DNA from: Fibrobacter succinogenes
GTDB lineage: Bacteria > Fibrobacterota > Fibrobacteria > Fibrobacterales > Fibrobacteraceae
Reading direction: 5' to 3'
Length of the DNA: 35,252 bases
Assembly: GCA_902794535.1 (NCBI GenBank)
Contig: CADBHQ010000031.1
Location: forward strand, 1-35,252
Program-made: the position numbers and the translations under genes
The notes under the pieces: model-generated
What the model was told of the DNA's origin: nothing
The model's input: only the letters and a program-made list of their open reading frames with translations
Databases searched by the model: none
Part shown: positions 7,406-14,867 of the stretch, one piece after another
Layout of the letters: every line of letters begins with the position of its first letter
How positions within the stretch are numbered: the first letter of the stretch is position 1

Positions 7406-9418
7406 TTATGCTTTGTAAATGACATTCTTTTCTGCAACCATCAGCATATCCGGTGCGCATACCTTGAGCCTTTGCTCAATGTAATGTCTTAATGGTTTGT
7501 CGCAGAAATATACGTAGCACCCCTTCATCCCTCGACTCATTAGAACACGATAAATATTACGGATATACTCGTCGACTTTTTCACCGCTGCGTTTCAGAAC
7601 GGGGTCTTTGGATTCCTTAATATTTGTTTCAATACGTCCAGTATAATTATTATAGTATAGATCGGGACCAACAATTACGCCGATATAATCAAATTCAAAA
7701 CCTTGGGCGGTGTATATACAACCAACCTGTTTAATTCCTTCAGGTTTGTATGCCCATTCATACCATTTTACGTATCCATCGGGAATTTTCTTTATGGTAT
7801 CTTTTGTTTCCCAGGGCATTGCGAAATCACCAATATGGACGTCTTTAACCAGGTTCCCATCTTTATCTAAATCGCTTGACCATGGCCAGCAAAATCCTGC
7901 GCAAAGCCTCGCAGTCGTTTGCGGCAAGGAATTCTTTTCTAGAATAGCTCTGTATAAATCACGTGGTGTATCAAAAATTTTAAAGTCAAATTCTTCTTTT
8001 TCAAAAATGGCCGAGGCACGCTGATTATAGAGAAGTTGCTCTAGCCAATCCAAGTAATTGTCCGAACCATTGCAGCGGAATTGCGACTTTAATTGGACTT
8101 CTTCTATTTTTGCGTTGTATTTCTTTGCGTATTCACGAATCAAATTGCTTGATCCAATTTCAACCCCGCGAATGGCTTGCTTATCGTCAATAAAAAAGAC
8201 TGCTACTTTCGATGCCCGTATTAACGTTTCGACTTGGGGCATGTCTGTTCTTTTTTCGGCAGGCGTGTATTGATTGTTTGAAGAATTAGTCATTCGATGG
8301 GCTTCGTCAACCATCAATACGTCAATTTCATTTTCGTTACAATTTGCCGGAACATATTGGGTCACATTATGAAAGAGCATTTTGGCTTTTGATCCGCGAG
8401 GAAGTTGATGTTTTACTCCTTCTAACAGTGGCTTTGATTTTGTGGCATAATGGACGTTTAGACTTCGTCCTTTCATTCCGGCGATCAGGGCTAATAAATG
8501 CAATGCAATTACGGTTTTCCCCGTCCCAGGACCGCCCTTTACCAATATGACGGATTTTTCTTGCATTTTATGCAAATTTCGGATTTTGTCAAGGATTATA
8601 TTTCTTGCTACGATTTGATCTTCGATGAGAGAAAATGCATCTGCATTGCCGTCATGTATTAAATTAGAGGCTGAATCAAGTAGTTTTTTTGAAGGACGAA
8701 TCGGAGAATTCATCATCTTGTTGAAAACATTGAGCCCGTCTCCATTTCCCAAAACATCTTTAAGCAAATTTGCTAAATCACGAACTTCATCGCCAGCATA
8801 GGTGCGGTACTGCGTTAAGAGTTTGTTGTAGCGAGAGTCGTATAAAGCTGTATTATCAGCATTGTTTCTTCTGTAGTTATAACAATAAGCCGCACCTGTC
8901 AAATTGAGTTCTTTTCCGCTTAAAACTTCAACAAATCCCTTCAAATAATCATTATAACCACGGACTTGTTGAGAAGGATGCGCAACCGTTCTTACGCCAC
9001 CTCCCGTAACGGCATTGACACGATACACGACATCTTCATCTGAGAATTCATCTTCTACAATATCAAAATTACCTTCTGATGGAGCTGGAGTTACGCCTTC
9101 ATTGCTCCATTGTTTTAATTCTAAATGGACAACGGTCCCTTTATTGGCCGCGTCTCTACCATATATCATGCAGTCAATTCGTTTTCTGTTATAGGGAACG
9201 AGATATTCAAAGGTAACGTATGAATTCTGTACACCAGACAGCTCAAGTAAATTCTTTATTTTAGGAGCGTTGTTTCTCCATGAAGCGATTTCCGATAATC
9301 CCGGTTTGAAATTTAATGCGGATGCGGTTTCTCGCATTTTGTCTGCAACCTGATTCAGCAGGACGTCTTCGAAAAAAACAGATTGCTCCGCTTGATAGAT
9401 GACTCGATTATAGGACAT
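7406..9418 (-). CDS. PD-(D/E)XK nuclease-like + Schlafen-group-3/DUF2075 helicase domain protein
   Basis: A 670-residue protein, last gene of a four-gene minus-strand operon. The N-terminal domain carries a nuclease-like pattern: FEYLVP (Glu71), RIDCMIYG (Asp82), then VVHLELKQW (Glu100-x-Lys102), matching the E-D-ExK core of PD-(D/E)XK enzymes. The rest is a DUF2075 (Schlafen group 3 DNA/RNA helicase, SF1-like) domain with Walker A VKGGPGTGKTV (about 294-302), Walker B LMVDEAHRM (DEAH at 371-374), QFRCNGSDNYLDWLE, and the C-terminal TAQGFEFDYIGVIVG and MSRGMKGCYVY motifs. It starts four bases after the stop of the second DUF2075 gene, which shares the helicase but has a different N-terminal nuclease. 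I infer nucleic-acid cleavage coupled to helicase action, probably in defence. The substrate is unknown. Confidence 0.85.
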   Translation of the reverse strand: MSYNRVIYQAEQSVFFEDVLLNQVADKMRETASALNFKPGLSEIASWRNNAPKIKNLLELSGVQNSYVTFEYLVPYNRKRIDCMIYGRDAANKGTVVHLELKQWSNEGVTPAPSEGNFDIVEDEFSDEDVVYRVNAVTGGGVRTVAHPSQQVRGYNDYLKGFVEVLSGKELNLTGAAYCYNYRRNNADNTALYDSRYNKLLTQYRTYAGDEVRDLANLLKDVLGNGDGLNVFNKMMNSPIRPSKKLLDSASNLIHDGNADAFSLIEDQIVARNIILDKIRNLHKMQEKSVILVKGGPGTGKTVIALHLLALIAGMKGRSLNVHYATKSKPLLEGVKHQLPRGSKAKMLFHNVTQYVPANCNENEIDVLMVDEAHRMTNSSNNQYTPAEKRTDMPQVETLIRASKVAVFFIDDKQAIRGVEIGSSNLIREYAKKYNAKIEEVQLKSQFRCNGSDNYLDWLEQLLYNQRASAIFEKEEFDFKIFDTPRDLYRAILEKNSLPQTTARLCAGFCWPWSSDLDKDGNLVKDVHIGDFAMPWETKDTIKKIPDGYVKWYEWAYKPEGIKQVGCIYTAQGFEFDYIGVIVGPDLYYNNYTGRIETNIKESKDPVLKRSGEKVDEYIRNIYRVLMSRGMKGCYVYFCDKPLRHYIEQRLKVCAPDMLMVAEKNVIYKA

Positions 9419-9422
9419 GTTT

Positions 9423-11126
9423 TTATCCGAACCATTTTTTTAAAAATTTTTTCATACCCGGATTACAGGCATACATGTAGCATCCCTTTATTCCTCTAAC
9501 CATCATCACCTTATAAGCATTGATAATGAATTCTTTAATCTTTTCTGGGGATGTTGCTTCTTTGACTTTTGTGTCAAAGAATAGATCAAGATCTATTTTT
9601 AATTTGTTGTCTGCCTCGTCCCAGTCAATTTCTCTTCCGAAAATGAGCCCGGCATAATTTAAATCATAGCCTTGAGTTGTGTGGACACAGCCGATTTCAT
9701 TAATCGCGTTTTTGCTCATTATCCAATTCTTATCAGTAGTATTCCAAATAAATTTACGTCCTTCAATTTCAATGTCATAGAGGCCTTCTTCCGTTATCGT
9801 TTTCAAACTTTTAAAGTGTGTTTTCCACTTCCACGCAAATCCCGCCAAGACACGACATAAACCCATTGATTCTTCTTTTTCTTTTATCGAACGAATCAAC
9901 TCGTCTATTTCATTAAATACTTTAATATCATAATTTTTGAGCGTATCAATTTTTTGCGTTTTTTTAGAGGAATTAAAAATATTTGCAATATATTCTAGAT
10001 AATCATTGCCACCAAGACAACGCATCTGCGATGTTATTGTATGCTCGGAAAAACCAACTGCATTAACAAATTTATTATATTCTTCATAAGGAATGTCTGC
10101 CGGTTTAATTGTTTGGGAAGAGTCACGGAATAAAATACGATGACGGCTCTGCTTCATAATCCATTCCAGCTGATTTGTCGTATATTTATCAACTTTCAGT
10201 TTCGCACACGATTCATCGAACTTATTGTAATCTCTTGAAAGAGCTTTTCTTCTCTTTAAACGATGAGATTCATCAACAATAAGTAAGTCATACTCCCCAT
10301 CGGCAACATTATATGGAGAAATCACAATTTTTTTCAGCTTGTCTCCTCCAACACTCTTAAAGACATTTGATAAAGTTGCGTTCAAAGACTGCATAGGAAC
10401 GACAAATCCTATCTTTAATTCCGAGCCTTTTTTGTTAATATATTCTTTCCAAAGCCTTATTAACTTGTTCCATTTGTCAGAATCGTCATCTTCTACGCCA
10501 ATATTCATTTCCATTATATTAGCAAGTGTAAACGCAATATTAATTGCAACTATAGTCTTTCCCGTTCCTGCACTTCCACATATTAGAGATGTACTTTGTT
10601 TTCCTTTTTTTAGCGCCTCTAGGATCTCGTTCAACACATTATAACAGACTTCATTCTGTTCGTCTGTCAAAGCTGTATATGGAGAGTATTTAAAAATATT
10701 AGAATTAATCAATTTTTTATAAGAATGTTTTGTTAATTTCAACTCTTCCATTGCATTCCAGATTTCAGGAATTTTTTGTTCATATTTTTCTCGTTGAAAA
10801 TAATCGTGTGTTCCTGATTGGCCTGCATTTTTATTTTGCAAGTCGTATTTTTTATCGGCACCGCATAAACGAATAAGCCTTTGTTCGATATCAAGAATTG
10901 CCGATTTATTAAATTCCTCATCATCAATGAAAGTGATTATTTCCAATCCATCTCTTGCGTTATTTTTGAGATGCTGGTTAAATCTGTTATGAAAACTACT
11001 TGTTTCTCCTACATACATCTTTTCGTCATTATGAATCAAATAAACGACAGGCCAATTCTTACCGTGTTTTGCTAATTCGGCACGTTTAAGACCGTCTTTG
11101 TTGAAATCGTAGGTTTCAAGTTTCAT
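9423..11126 (-). CDS. GIY-YIG nuclease + Schlafen-group-3/DUF2075 helicase domain protein
   Basis: A 567-residue protein. The N-terminal GIY-YIG fold is seen as VVYLIHNDEKMYVGETS (residues 27-43), Arg48 in HNRFNQH and the catalytic-type Glu81 in LDIEQRLIRL. The DUF2075 helicase follows: Walker A CGSAGTGKT (183-191), Walker B LLIVDESHRL (DESH 285-288), SQMRCLGGNDYLEYI, then TTQGYDLNYAGLIFG and MVRGIKGCYMYAC. The last blocks align closely with those in the neighbouring 7406-9418 gene, so the two helicases are paralogues with different nuclease heads. The coding DNA is strikingly AT-rich (10681-10740 has 10 G/C in 60 bases), unlike the flanking core genes, which suggests horizontal acquisition. 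It sits 11 bases after the MazG-like gene. Confidence 0.88.
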   Translation of the reverse strand: MKLETYDFNKDGLKRAELAKHGKNWPVVYLIHNDEKMYVGETSSFHNRFNQHLKNNARDGLEIITFIDDEEFNKSAILDIEQRLIRLCGADKKYDLQNKNAGQSGTHDYFQREKYEQKIPEIWNAMEELKLTKHSYKKLINSNIFKYSPYTALTDEQNEVCYNVLNEILEALKKGKQSTSLICGSAGTGKTIVAINIAFTLANIMEMNIGVEDDDSDKWNKLIRLWKEYINKKGSELKIGFVVPMQSLNATLSNVFKSVGGDKLKKIVISPYNVADGEYDLLIVDESHRLKRRKALSRDYNKFDESCAKLKVDKYTTNQLEWIMKQSRHRILFRDSSQTIKPADIPYEEYNKFVNAVGFSEHTITSQMRCLGGNDYLEYIANIFNSSKKTQKIDTLKNYDIKVFNEIDELIRSIKEKEESMGLCRVLAGFAWKWKTHFKSLKTITEEGLYDIEIEGRKFIWNTTDKNWIMSKNAINEIGCVHTTQGYDLNYAGLIFGREIDWDEADNKLKIDLDLFFDTKVKEATSPEKIKEFIINAYKVMMVRGIKGCYMYACNPGMKKFLKKWFG

Positions 11127-11137
11127 GATTATACCGA

Positions 11138-11467
11138 TTAAAGTTCGTTATACTTCTTCGCAGATCCTTTAGCCTTATCAACGGGATATTTTTCTTCGTT
11201 AACGTTCAACTTTTCATCCATGATTTGCTCAATATCGAGATTGTACTTGTCTGCGATTAAGAACGCATAATTAAGTACATCTGCCAATTCTTCCCGCACC
11301 TTCTCGATTTTTACATCCTCTGATTTCTTCCAAAGGAACGCATTGAGAAGCTCCGATGCCTCGCCAGAAAGGGCAATGGCTAGGTCCTTGCCGTTGTGGA
11401 ATTGGTCCCAGTCGCGGTCAATGGTGAATTGTTTGACTTTGGACTTCATTCTTTCAAAGTCGCTCAT
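11138..11467 (-). CDS. MazG-like nucleotide pyrophosphohydrolase
   Basis: A 109-residue protein of the all-alpha NTP pyrophosphohydrolase (MazG/dCTPase-like) superfamily. The metal-binding signature is complete: ALSGEASELLNAF gives Glu36-x-x-Glu39, and REELADVLNYAFLIADKY gives Glu60-x-x-Asp63. The family hydrolyses (d)NTPs to (d)NMP and pyrophosphate and acts as homodimers or tetramers. The single-domain length matches the short MazG-like group rather than full MazG. Its start overlaps the stop of the upstream TPR-peptidase gene by four bases, and the GIY-YIG helicase gene follows 11 bases after its stop, so it belongs to the operon. I infer nucleotide-pool manipulation accompanying the helicase-nucleases; the actual nucleotide is unknown. 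Confidence 0.88.
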   Translation of the reverse strand: MSDFERMKSKVKQFTIDRDWDQFHNGKDLAIALSGEASELLNAFLWKKSEDVKIEKVREELADVLNYAFLIADKYNLDIEQIMDEKLNVNEEKYPVDKAKGSAKKYNEL

Positions 11468-13392
11468 TTTTCGCCTCGTCTGGAATCAAACATCTGTTTT
11501 GCCATACTGTAGGCACCCGCAAACGGCAATTGCAGTTTATCGAGCGTTTCGGGATGTGAAATGGCCCAGCTTACATAGTAGTAGGCGAGAAGTTCATAAC
11601 CGCTAAAATCTTTTCCGGGAACATTGTTCAATTTGTATCCGCTCTTTTGTGCCGGGCTGATTCCATTTTGTCCAACCATGGCGCATTCAAAAGCGACTTT
11701 TTCAATATCTTCCGGCAGCAACCCTTCAAAGTATTCCAGCGCTCCGACCATGTAGGAAGACATCATTACGGTAATCATCGGGTCTGCATTTGCAGGATTG
11801 TGCGTTTCGTTGAACTGGTCCTGCTTTCTGTCGGCCTCTGTCTTGATTTCACTCTTTTCAACGCCGGAAAGGGTGAAATATCTTACTAAACCAAGTGTTG
11901 TGGCGATCTTTTCAAAGACTGTGTATTCGTCGCCGGCATTGAACGTGGCAAGAGTATCTTCAAACACCTTGAAAAACTCTTTTGCTCTGTTCAGCATGTT
12001 TTGCGAGGGCTTGTACTGATTGACAAAATCCAATCCATAGAGCTTGCGTAAAAGCAAGGATTGAAGCATGTTTAACAGTTTATTCGTGTCCTTGATAATT
12101 TGCGGAAATTCAGCAACATTCGCGGTTTGTCGTACGGCATCGATGTTGCTTGATTCCATTGCAAACAAAGATGTCAACTGAAGCGGTCTGAATTCGGTCT
12201 TCTCATAGATTTTCTGTTCTACGAACAAGTCTAGCGGAGCGTTCATCACTTGTAATGACAATCCCTGAAACAAGTGCTTCGCCAACTTTTCTGATTGGAC
12301 TGCACCAATCTTTTTCTTGACTTCGTCAAAATGACGTTTATAGTCTTGCAAGAATGTGTCAAAATTTCGCTGCGTAAATCCGATGGTCTGGAGTTTTCCA
12401 TTCCTTTGGGCAGAAAGCATCATTTCAAGGTGAGTCAATTCATGAAGCATGTAATGGCAATAGTTGCCATTTTTCTTGTATTTGACAACGTGATCCTTGC
12501 GATGATGAAAATCGGCGAATTCCAAATGTGCCAAGGTCTCCTGCTCGTCATCGCGCTCAAATTTGATTGTTGTATCAAACCTGGTTTCAAGGCTATGGGC
12601 GAATTCGAGCACCTTGGATTCGTAGTCTGTTGATTCTATAATATCTCTTGCTGTGGTCAATAGCAATTTCAAAAGTTCTTGACGAACGCCGGGATCTTCT
12701 GCACGGTTAACCCCCTTCAAAGCGCCTTGATGTGCATATTCAAAGGCGTTGTCTAAATCTTCTTTTTGATAGTACGCTAACGCAATTCCGTAATAGCTGT
12801 TTGTGTAGGTATTGTCCAGTTCAAGAGCTCGCTTCATGTAGCGAATGGCGCCTTCATAATCTTTTTTCCGAATGAGCGTGCCCGCAACATTGTTGAGCGC
12901 AATCGCATTGTCGGGATAGTATTCTAGAACTTTTTTGTAATACTTGTCTGCGGCGTCAACATTGTTTTTCCCGTTAGCAAGAATGTTACCCATCATGATT
13001 AGCGCCCACATGTTTTTGGGGTCGATGAGAAGTGCTTCGAGAACTTCGTCCATCCCTTTATCGATTTCGCCTTGTTGGAATAGGACCTGTCCGAGCAAGC
13101 GATGTGCCTCCGAATATCCGGGGCATGCCTTGATGGCCTTTAATAACAGATCCTTTGCGGCGTTGAATCGTCCTTCACTACAGAGTGATGATGCTTTATG
13201 AAAGTTGTTTTCGGCTTTTTCGAGTGCGTCTGTGTCGAAAACGATGCGCACTGCTGAATCGGATAGAATTTCGACTGTTGGAGGACACCCCTTTTCTGCA
13301 AAGTGATGTACAATTTGCTTTTTCAATTCTTCGGCATTAGCGGCCTTAAAATTCGATGTATCAACAGTCTGAATGACTTCAATTCTTGCCAT
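11464..13392 (-). CDS. TPR-repeat protein with HExxH putative metallopeptidase domain
   Basis: A 642-residue protein, first gene of the four-gene operon. Residues about 57-230 hold at least four TPR units, such as AAKDLLLKAIKACPGYSEAHRL, ADKYYKKVLEYYPDNAIALN and YEGAIRYMKRALELDNTYTN. The C-terminal half carries HYMLHELTHLEMM, with His317-Glu318-x-x-His321 as a gluzincin-type zinc site. A possible third ligand is Glu392 in LDLFVEQKIYE, about 70 residues on. I do not recognise a named family for this half. There is no signal peptide, so it is likely cytoplasmic. A ribosome site, AAGGA, lies seven bases before the ATG, partly inside a small hairpin at 13401-13417. By analogy with TPR-protease pairs it could be a target-sensing protease, but that is inference. 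Confidence 0.8.
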   Translation of the reverse strand: MARIEVIQTVDTSNFKAANAEELKKQIVHHFAEKGCPPTVEILSDSAVRIVFDTDALEKAENNFHKASSLCSEGRFNAAKDLLLKAIKACPGYSEAHRLLGQVLFQQGEIDKGMDEVLEALLIDPKNMWALIMMGNILANGKNNVDAADKYYKKVLEYYPDNAIALNNVAGTLIRKKDYEGAIRYMKRALELDNTYTNSYYGIALAYYQKEDLDNAFEYAHQGALKGVNRAEDPGVRQELLKLLLTTARDIIESTDYESKVLEFAHSLETRFDTTIKFERDDEQETLAHLEFADFHHRKDHVVKYKKNGNYCHYMLHELTHLEMMLSAQRNGKLQTIGFTQRNFDTFLQDYKRHFDEVKKKIGAVQSEKLAKHLFQGLSLQVMNAPLDLFVEQKIYEKTEFRPLQLTSLFAMESSNIDAVRQTANVAEFPQIIKDTNKLLNMLQSLLLRKLYGLDFVNQYKPSQNMLNRAKEFFKVFEDTLATFNAGDEYTVFEKIATTLGLVRYFTLSGVEKSEIKTEADRKQDQFNETHNPANADPMITVMMSSYMVGALEYFEGLLPEDIEKVAFECAMVGQNGISPAQKSGYKLNNVPGKDFSGYELLAYYYVSWAISHPETLDKLQLPFAGAYSMAKQMFDSRRGEK

Positions 13393-13400
13393 GGGGCATC

Positions 13401-13417
13401 CTTATCAGCGAGATAAG
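13401..13417 (-). promoter_or_regulatory. Leader hairpin overlapping the ribosome site of the TPR-peptidase gene
   Basis: CTTATC-AGCGA-GATAAG on the plus strand is a perfect six-base inverted repeat with a five-base loop. On the minus strand its 3' arm supplies the first bases of the AAGGA ribosome site for the gene starting at 13392. It could hide the ribosome site or be a protein-binding operator. Confidence 0.45.
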
Positions 13418-13458
13418 TCTCCGTTGCAAGAAAAGGTCGCCAACGTTCTTTTGAATAT

Positions 13459-13658
13459 AAAAAAGGCGTGGAGTCGCTTTGCGTGCTTACCTCTACTGCG
13501 GGCTACCACACCCTTGTTACGCAATAAGCACAAACGACCCACGCCCCAGATGGGATCTTATTCTCGCGTAATATGAAAGTGGTAGTTTCAGTAGAGAGAA
13601 TAAGAGACGAATCTCAAAAATTCCGGTCGCTCCGAACCATTCGGTACGGGGCTATGTC
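13459..13658 (-). ncRNA. Structured leader or small RNA ending in a large hairpin and six U
   Basis: Read on the minus strand there are, in order: a small hairpin (13632-13644, CCGAA/TTCGG), a UUCG-loop hairpin (13604-13615), a 10-bp stem (13596-13605 with 13556-13565, loop of 30) and a long stem of about 21 bp (13525-13545 with 13465-13489). Six U follow the last stem at 13464-13459. The two large loops are complementary in three blocks: 13491-13498 with 13589-13596, 13503-13509 with 13579-13585, and 13517-13522 with 13566-13571. A TATATT -10 (minus strand, 13670-13665) would start a transcript near 13658. It is either an attenuator for the downstream operon or a stand-alone RNA. I match it to no known family. 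Confidence 0.5.
13465..13545 (-). terminator. Large intrinsic terminator-like hairpin within the structured leader
   Basis: The stem pairs 13539-13545 with 13465-13471 (GGCGTGG/CCACGCC), 13535-13538 with 13473-13476, 13532-13534 with 13478-13480 and 13525-13531 with 13483-13489, leaving small bulges. On the minus strand it is followed directly by six U, as in a rho-independent terminator. The loop is unusually long (35 bases). Confidence 0.6.
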
Positions 13659-13706
13659 AACTGCAATATAGATTATTCAAGGAGGAAAAAAATTTTTAGG
13701 AACCTC

Positions 13707-13735
13707 TTGACATTTGTATTTCGTAGATTTATATT
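13707..13735 (+). promoter_or_regulatory. Sigma-70-like promoter of the ORF6N gene
   Basis: TTGACA (13707-13712) and TATATT (13730-13735) are separated by 17 bases, a near-ideal housekeeping promoter. Transcription would start near 13742. Confidence 0.75.
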
Positions 13736-13744
13736 TTATAGTGC

Positions 13745-13768
13745 TCAAGTGTGTAGTTTTGCACTTGA
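13745..13768 (+). promoter_or_regulatory. Operator-like inverted repeat at the ORF6N transcription start
   Basis: TCAAGTG (13745-13751) and CACTTGA (13762-13768) are perfect seven-base inverted arms 10 bases apart, placed just after the predicted start site. This is a typical position for autorepression. Confidence 0.5.
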
Positions 13769-13816
13769 CGATGTGTTCGGGACGCTTTTATGCCTGTAGC
13801 GTTCAAGGAGTTGAAG

Positions 13817-14827
13817 ATGAAAAATATTGAGCCTGTTGCCTTGAATCCGTTAGTGGAGTCGGGCGTAGAAAAGATGATTTGTGTCATTCGCGGAAAACAA
13901 GTATTACTTGATCGTGACTTGGCCCTTCTTTATGGGGTGGAGACCAAGCGTATTAATGAACAGGTGAAGCGCAACATTGATCGTTTCCCTGAAGAATTTT
14001 GTTTTCAGCTGGAAAAGGATGAGTTTGACAATTGGAAGTCGCAATTTGCGACTTCCAATTCCGACAAGAAGGGCTTACGGAAGCTCCCTTTCGCTTTTTC
14101 TGAGCAAGGTGTTGCCATGCTTTCTGCCGTATTGCATAGCGAAAAAGCTATAAGGGTCAGTATTGATATAATGAAAGCATTTGTCGAAATGCGGCATTTC
14201 CTTGCGTCAAATAGAAATCTTCTTGGTTCTAACGAGTTGGTTGGTCTTTCTTTGGCTACGGCCCAGAACACAAGGGATATTGCCTCCGTATCGACGGAGG
14301 TCAAAGTACTTTCTGGTGAAGTTCACGAGATGCGGGGCGAATTCAGCAAGATGAACGCGGATCTCCAGAAAGTTATGGATAATTTCATCGATCCGTCGAC
14401 TTACAAGCATTTCTTGATCCTGAATGGTCACAAGCTAGAAGCTGATATCGCGTACGCACAAATTTATGGTATGGCGAAAAAGTCCATCATGATTATTGAT
14501 GATTATGTGGGCGTCAAGACGCTGGACCTGTTGCGTGAAATCGCCAAGGGCGTTTCCGTGAAAATCTATAGTGATAATTGCAGTTTTGAAACCCTGACGG
14601 AACAGATGCAGAAAGATTTTTTGAGGTCTAGACCTGATGTTTCGCTCAAAATGAAAGAAACACACGGAAAATTCCACGACCGTTATATATTCTTGGATTA
14701 TGGGTCAAAAAATGAAAAATTGTTCCATTGTGGAGCTTCTTCCAAAGATGCGGGCAACAAAATTACCACCATTATGCAGGTTGAATGTACTGAGATTTAC
14801 CATACACTGATTGATATGTTGGGGTGA
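13817..14827 (+). CDS. ORF6N domain protein with PLD-like C-terminal domain
   Basis: The start at 13817 is chosen because AAGGAG lies six bases upstream; an in-frame ATG at 13790 has no ribosome site. The product has 336 residues. Residues about 18-100 form an ORF6N domain (ICVIRGKQVLLDRDLALLYG, INEQVKRNIDRFPEEFCFQL, FAFSEQGVAMLSAVL), known from phage and mobile-element proteins and predicted to bind DNA. A helical linker follows. The last 140 residues contain AYAQIYGMAKKSIMIIDDYV and HGKFHDRYIFLD; His287-x-Arg289-x4-Asp294 followed by GASSKDAG resembles the phospholipase D HxKx4D motif with Lys replaced by Arg. Whether it is catalytic is uncertain. It has its own promoter and operator-like repeat, and a perfect 31-bp palindrome lies inside the gene. 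Confidence 0.85.
   Translation: MKNIEPVALNPLVESGVEKMICVIRGKQVLLDRDLALLYGVETKRINEQVKRNIDRFPEEFCFQLEKDEFDNWKSQFATSNSDKKGLRKLPFAFSEQGVAMLSAVLHSEKAIRVSIDIMKAFVEMRHFLASNRNLLGSNELVGLSLATAQNTRDIASVSTEVKVLSGEVHEMRGEFSKMNADLQKVMDNFIDPSTYKHFLILNGHKLEADIAYAQIYGMAKKSIMIIDDYVGVKTLDLLREIAKGVSVKIYSDNCSFETLTEQMQKDFLRSRPDVSLKMKETHGKFHDRYIFLDYGSKNEKLFHCGASSKDAGNKITTIMQVECTEIYHTLIDMLG
14030..14060. repeat. Perfect 31-bp palindrome inside the ORF6N gene
   Basis: AATTGGAAGTCGCAA (14030-14044) is followed by a single T (14045) and its exact reverse complement TTGCGACTTCCAATT (14046-14060). It encodes part of NWKSQFATSNS just after the first ORF6N motifs. Such a long perfect palindrome in coding DNA is unlikely by chance. 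Confidence 0.9.
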
Positions 14828-14867
14828 GGTTGATTGCTCTATATCATGGATAAACAAAGTCGCGAAA

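Noticed and set aside
13373..13576. Plus-strand 67-codon frame over the structured leader
   Set aside because: It runs through the RNA hairpins and the start of the TPR-peptidase gene, without a ribosome site or protein-like composition.
13459..13605. Integron attC site or retron RNA
   Set aside because: Inverted repeats are present, but there are no GTTRRRY-type core sites, integrase or reverse transcriptase gene nearby.
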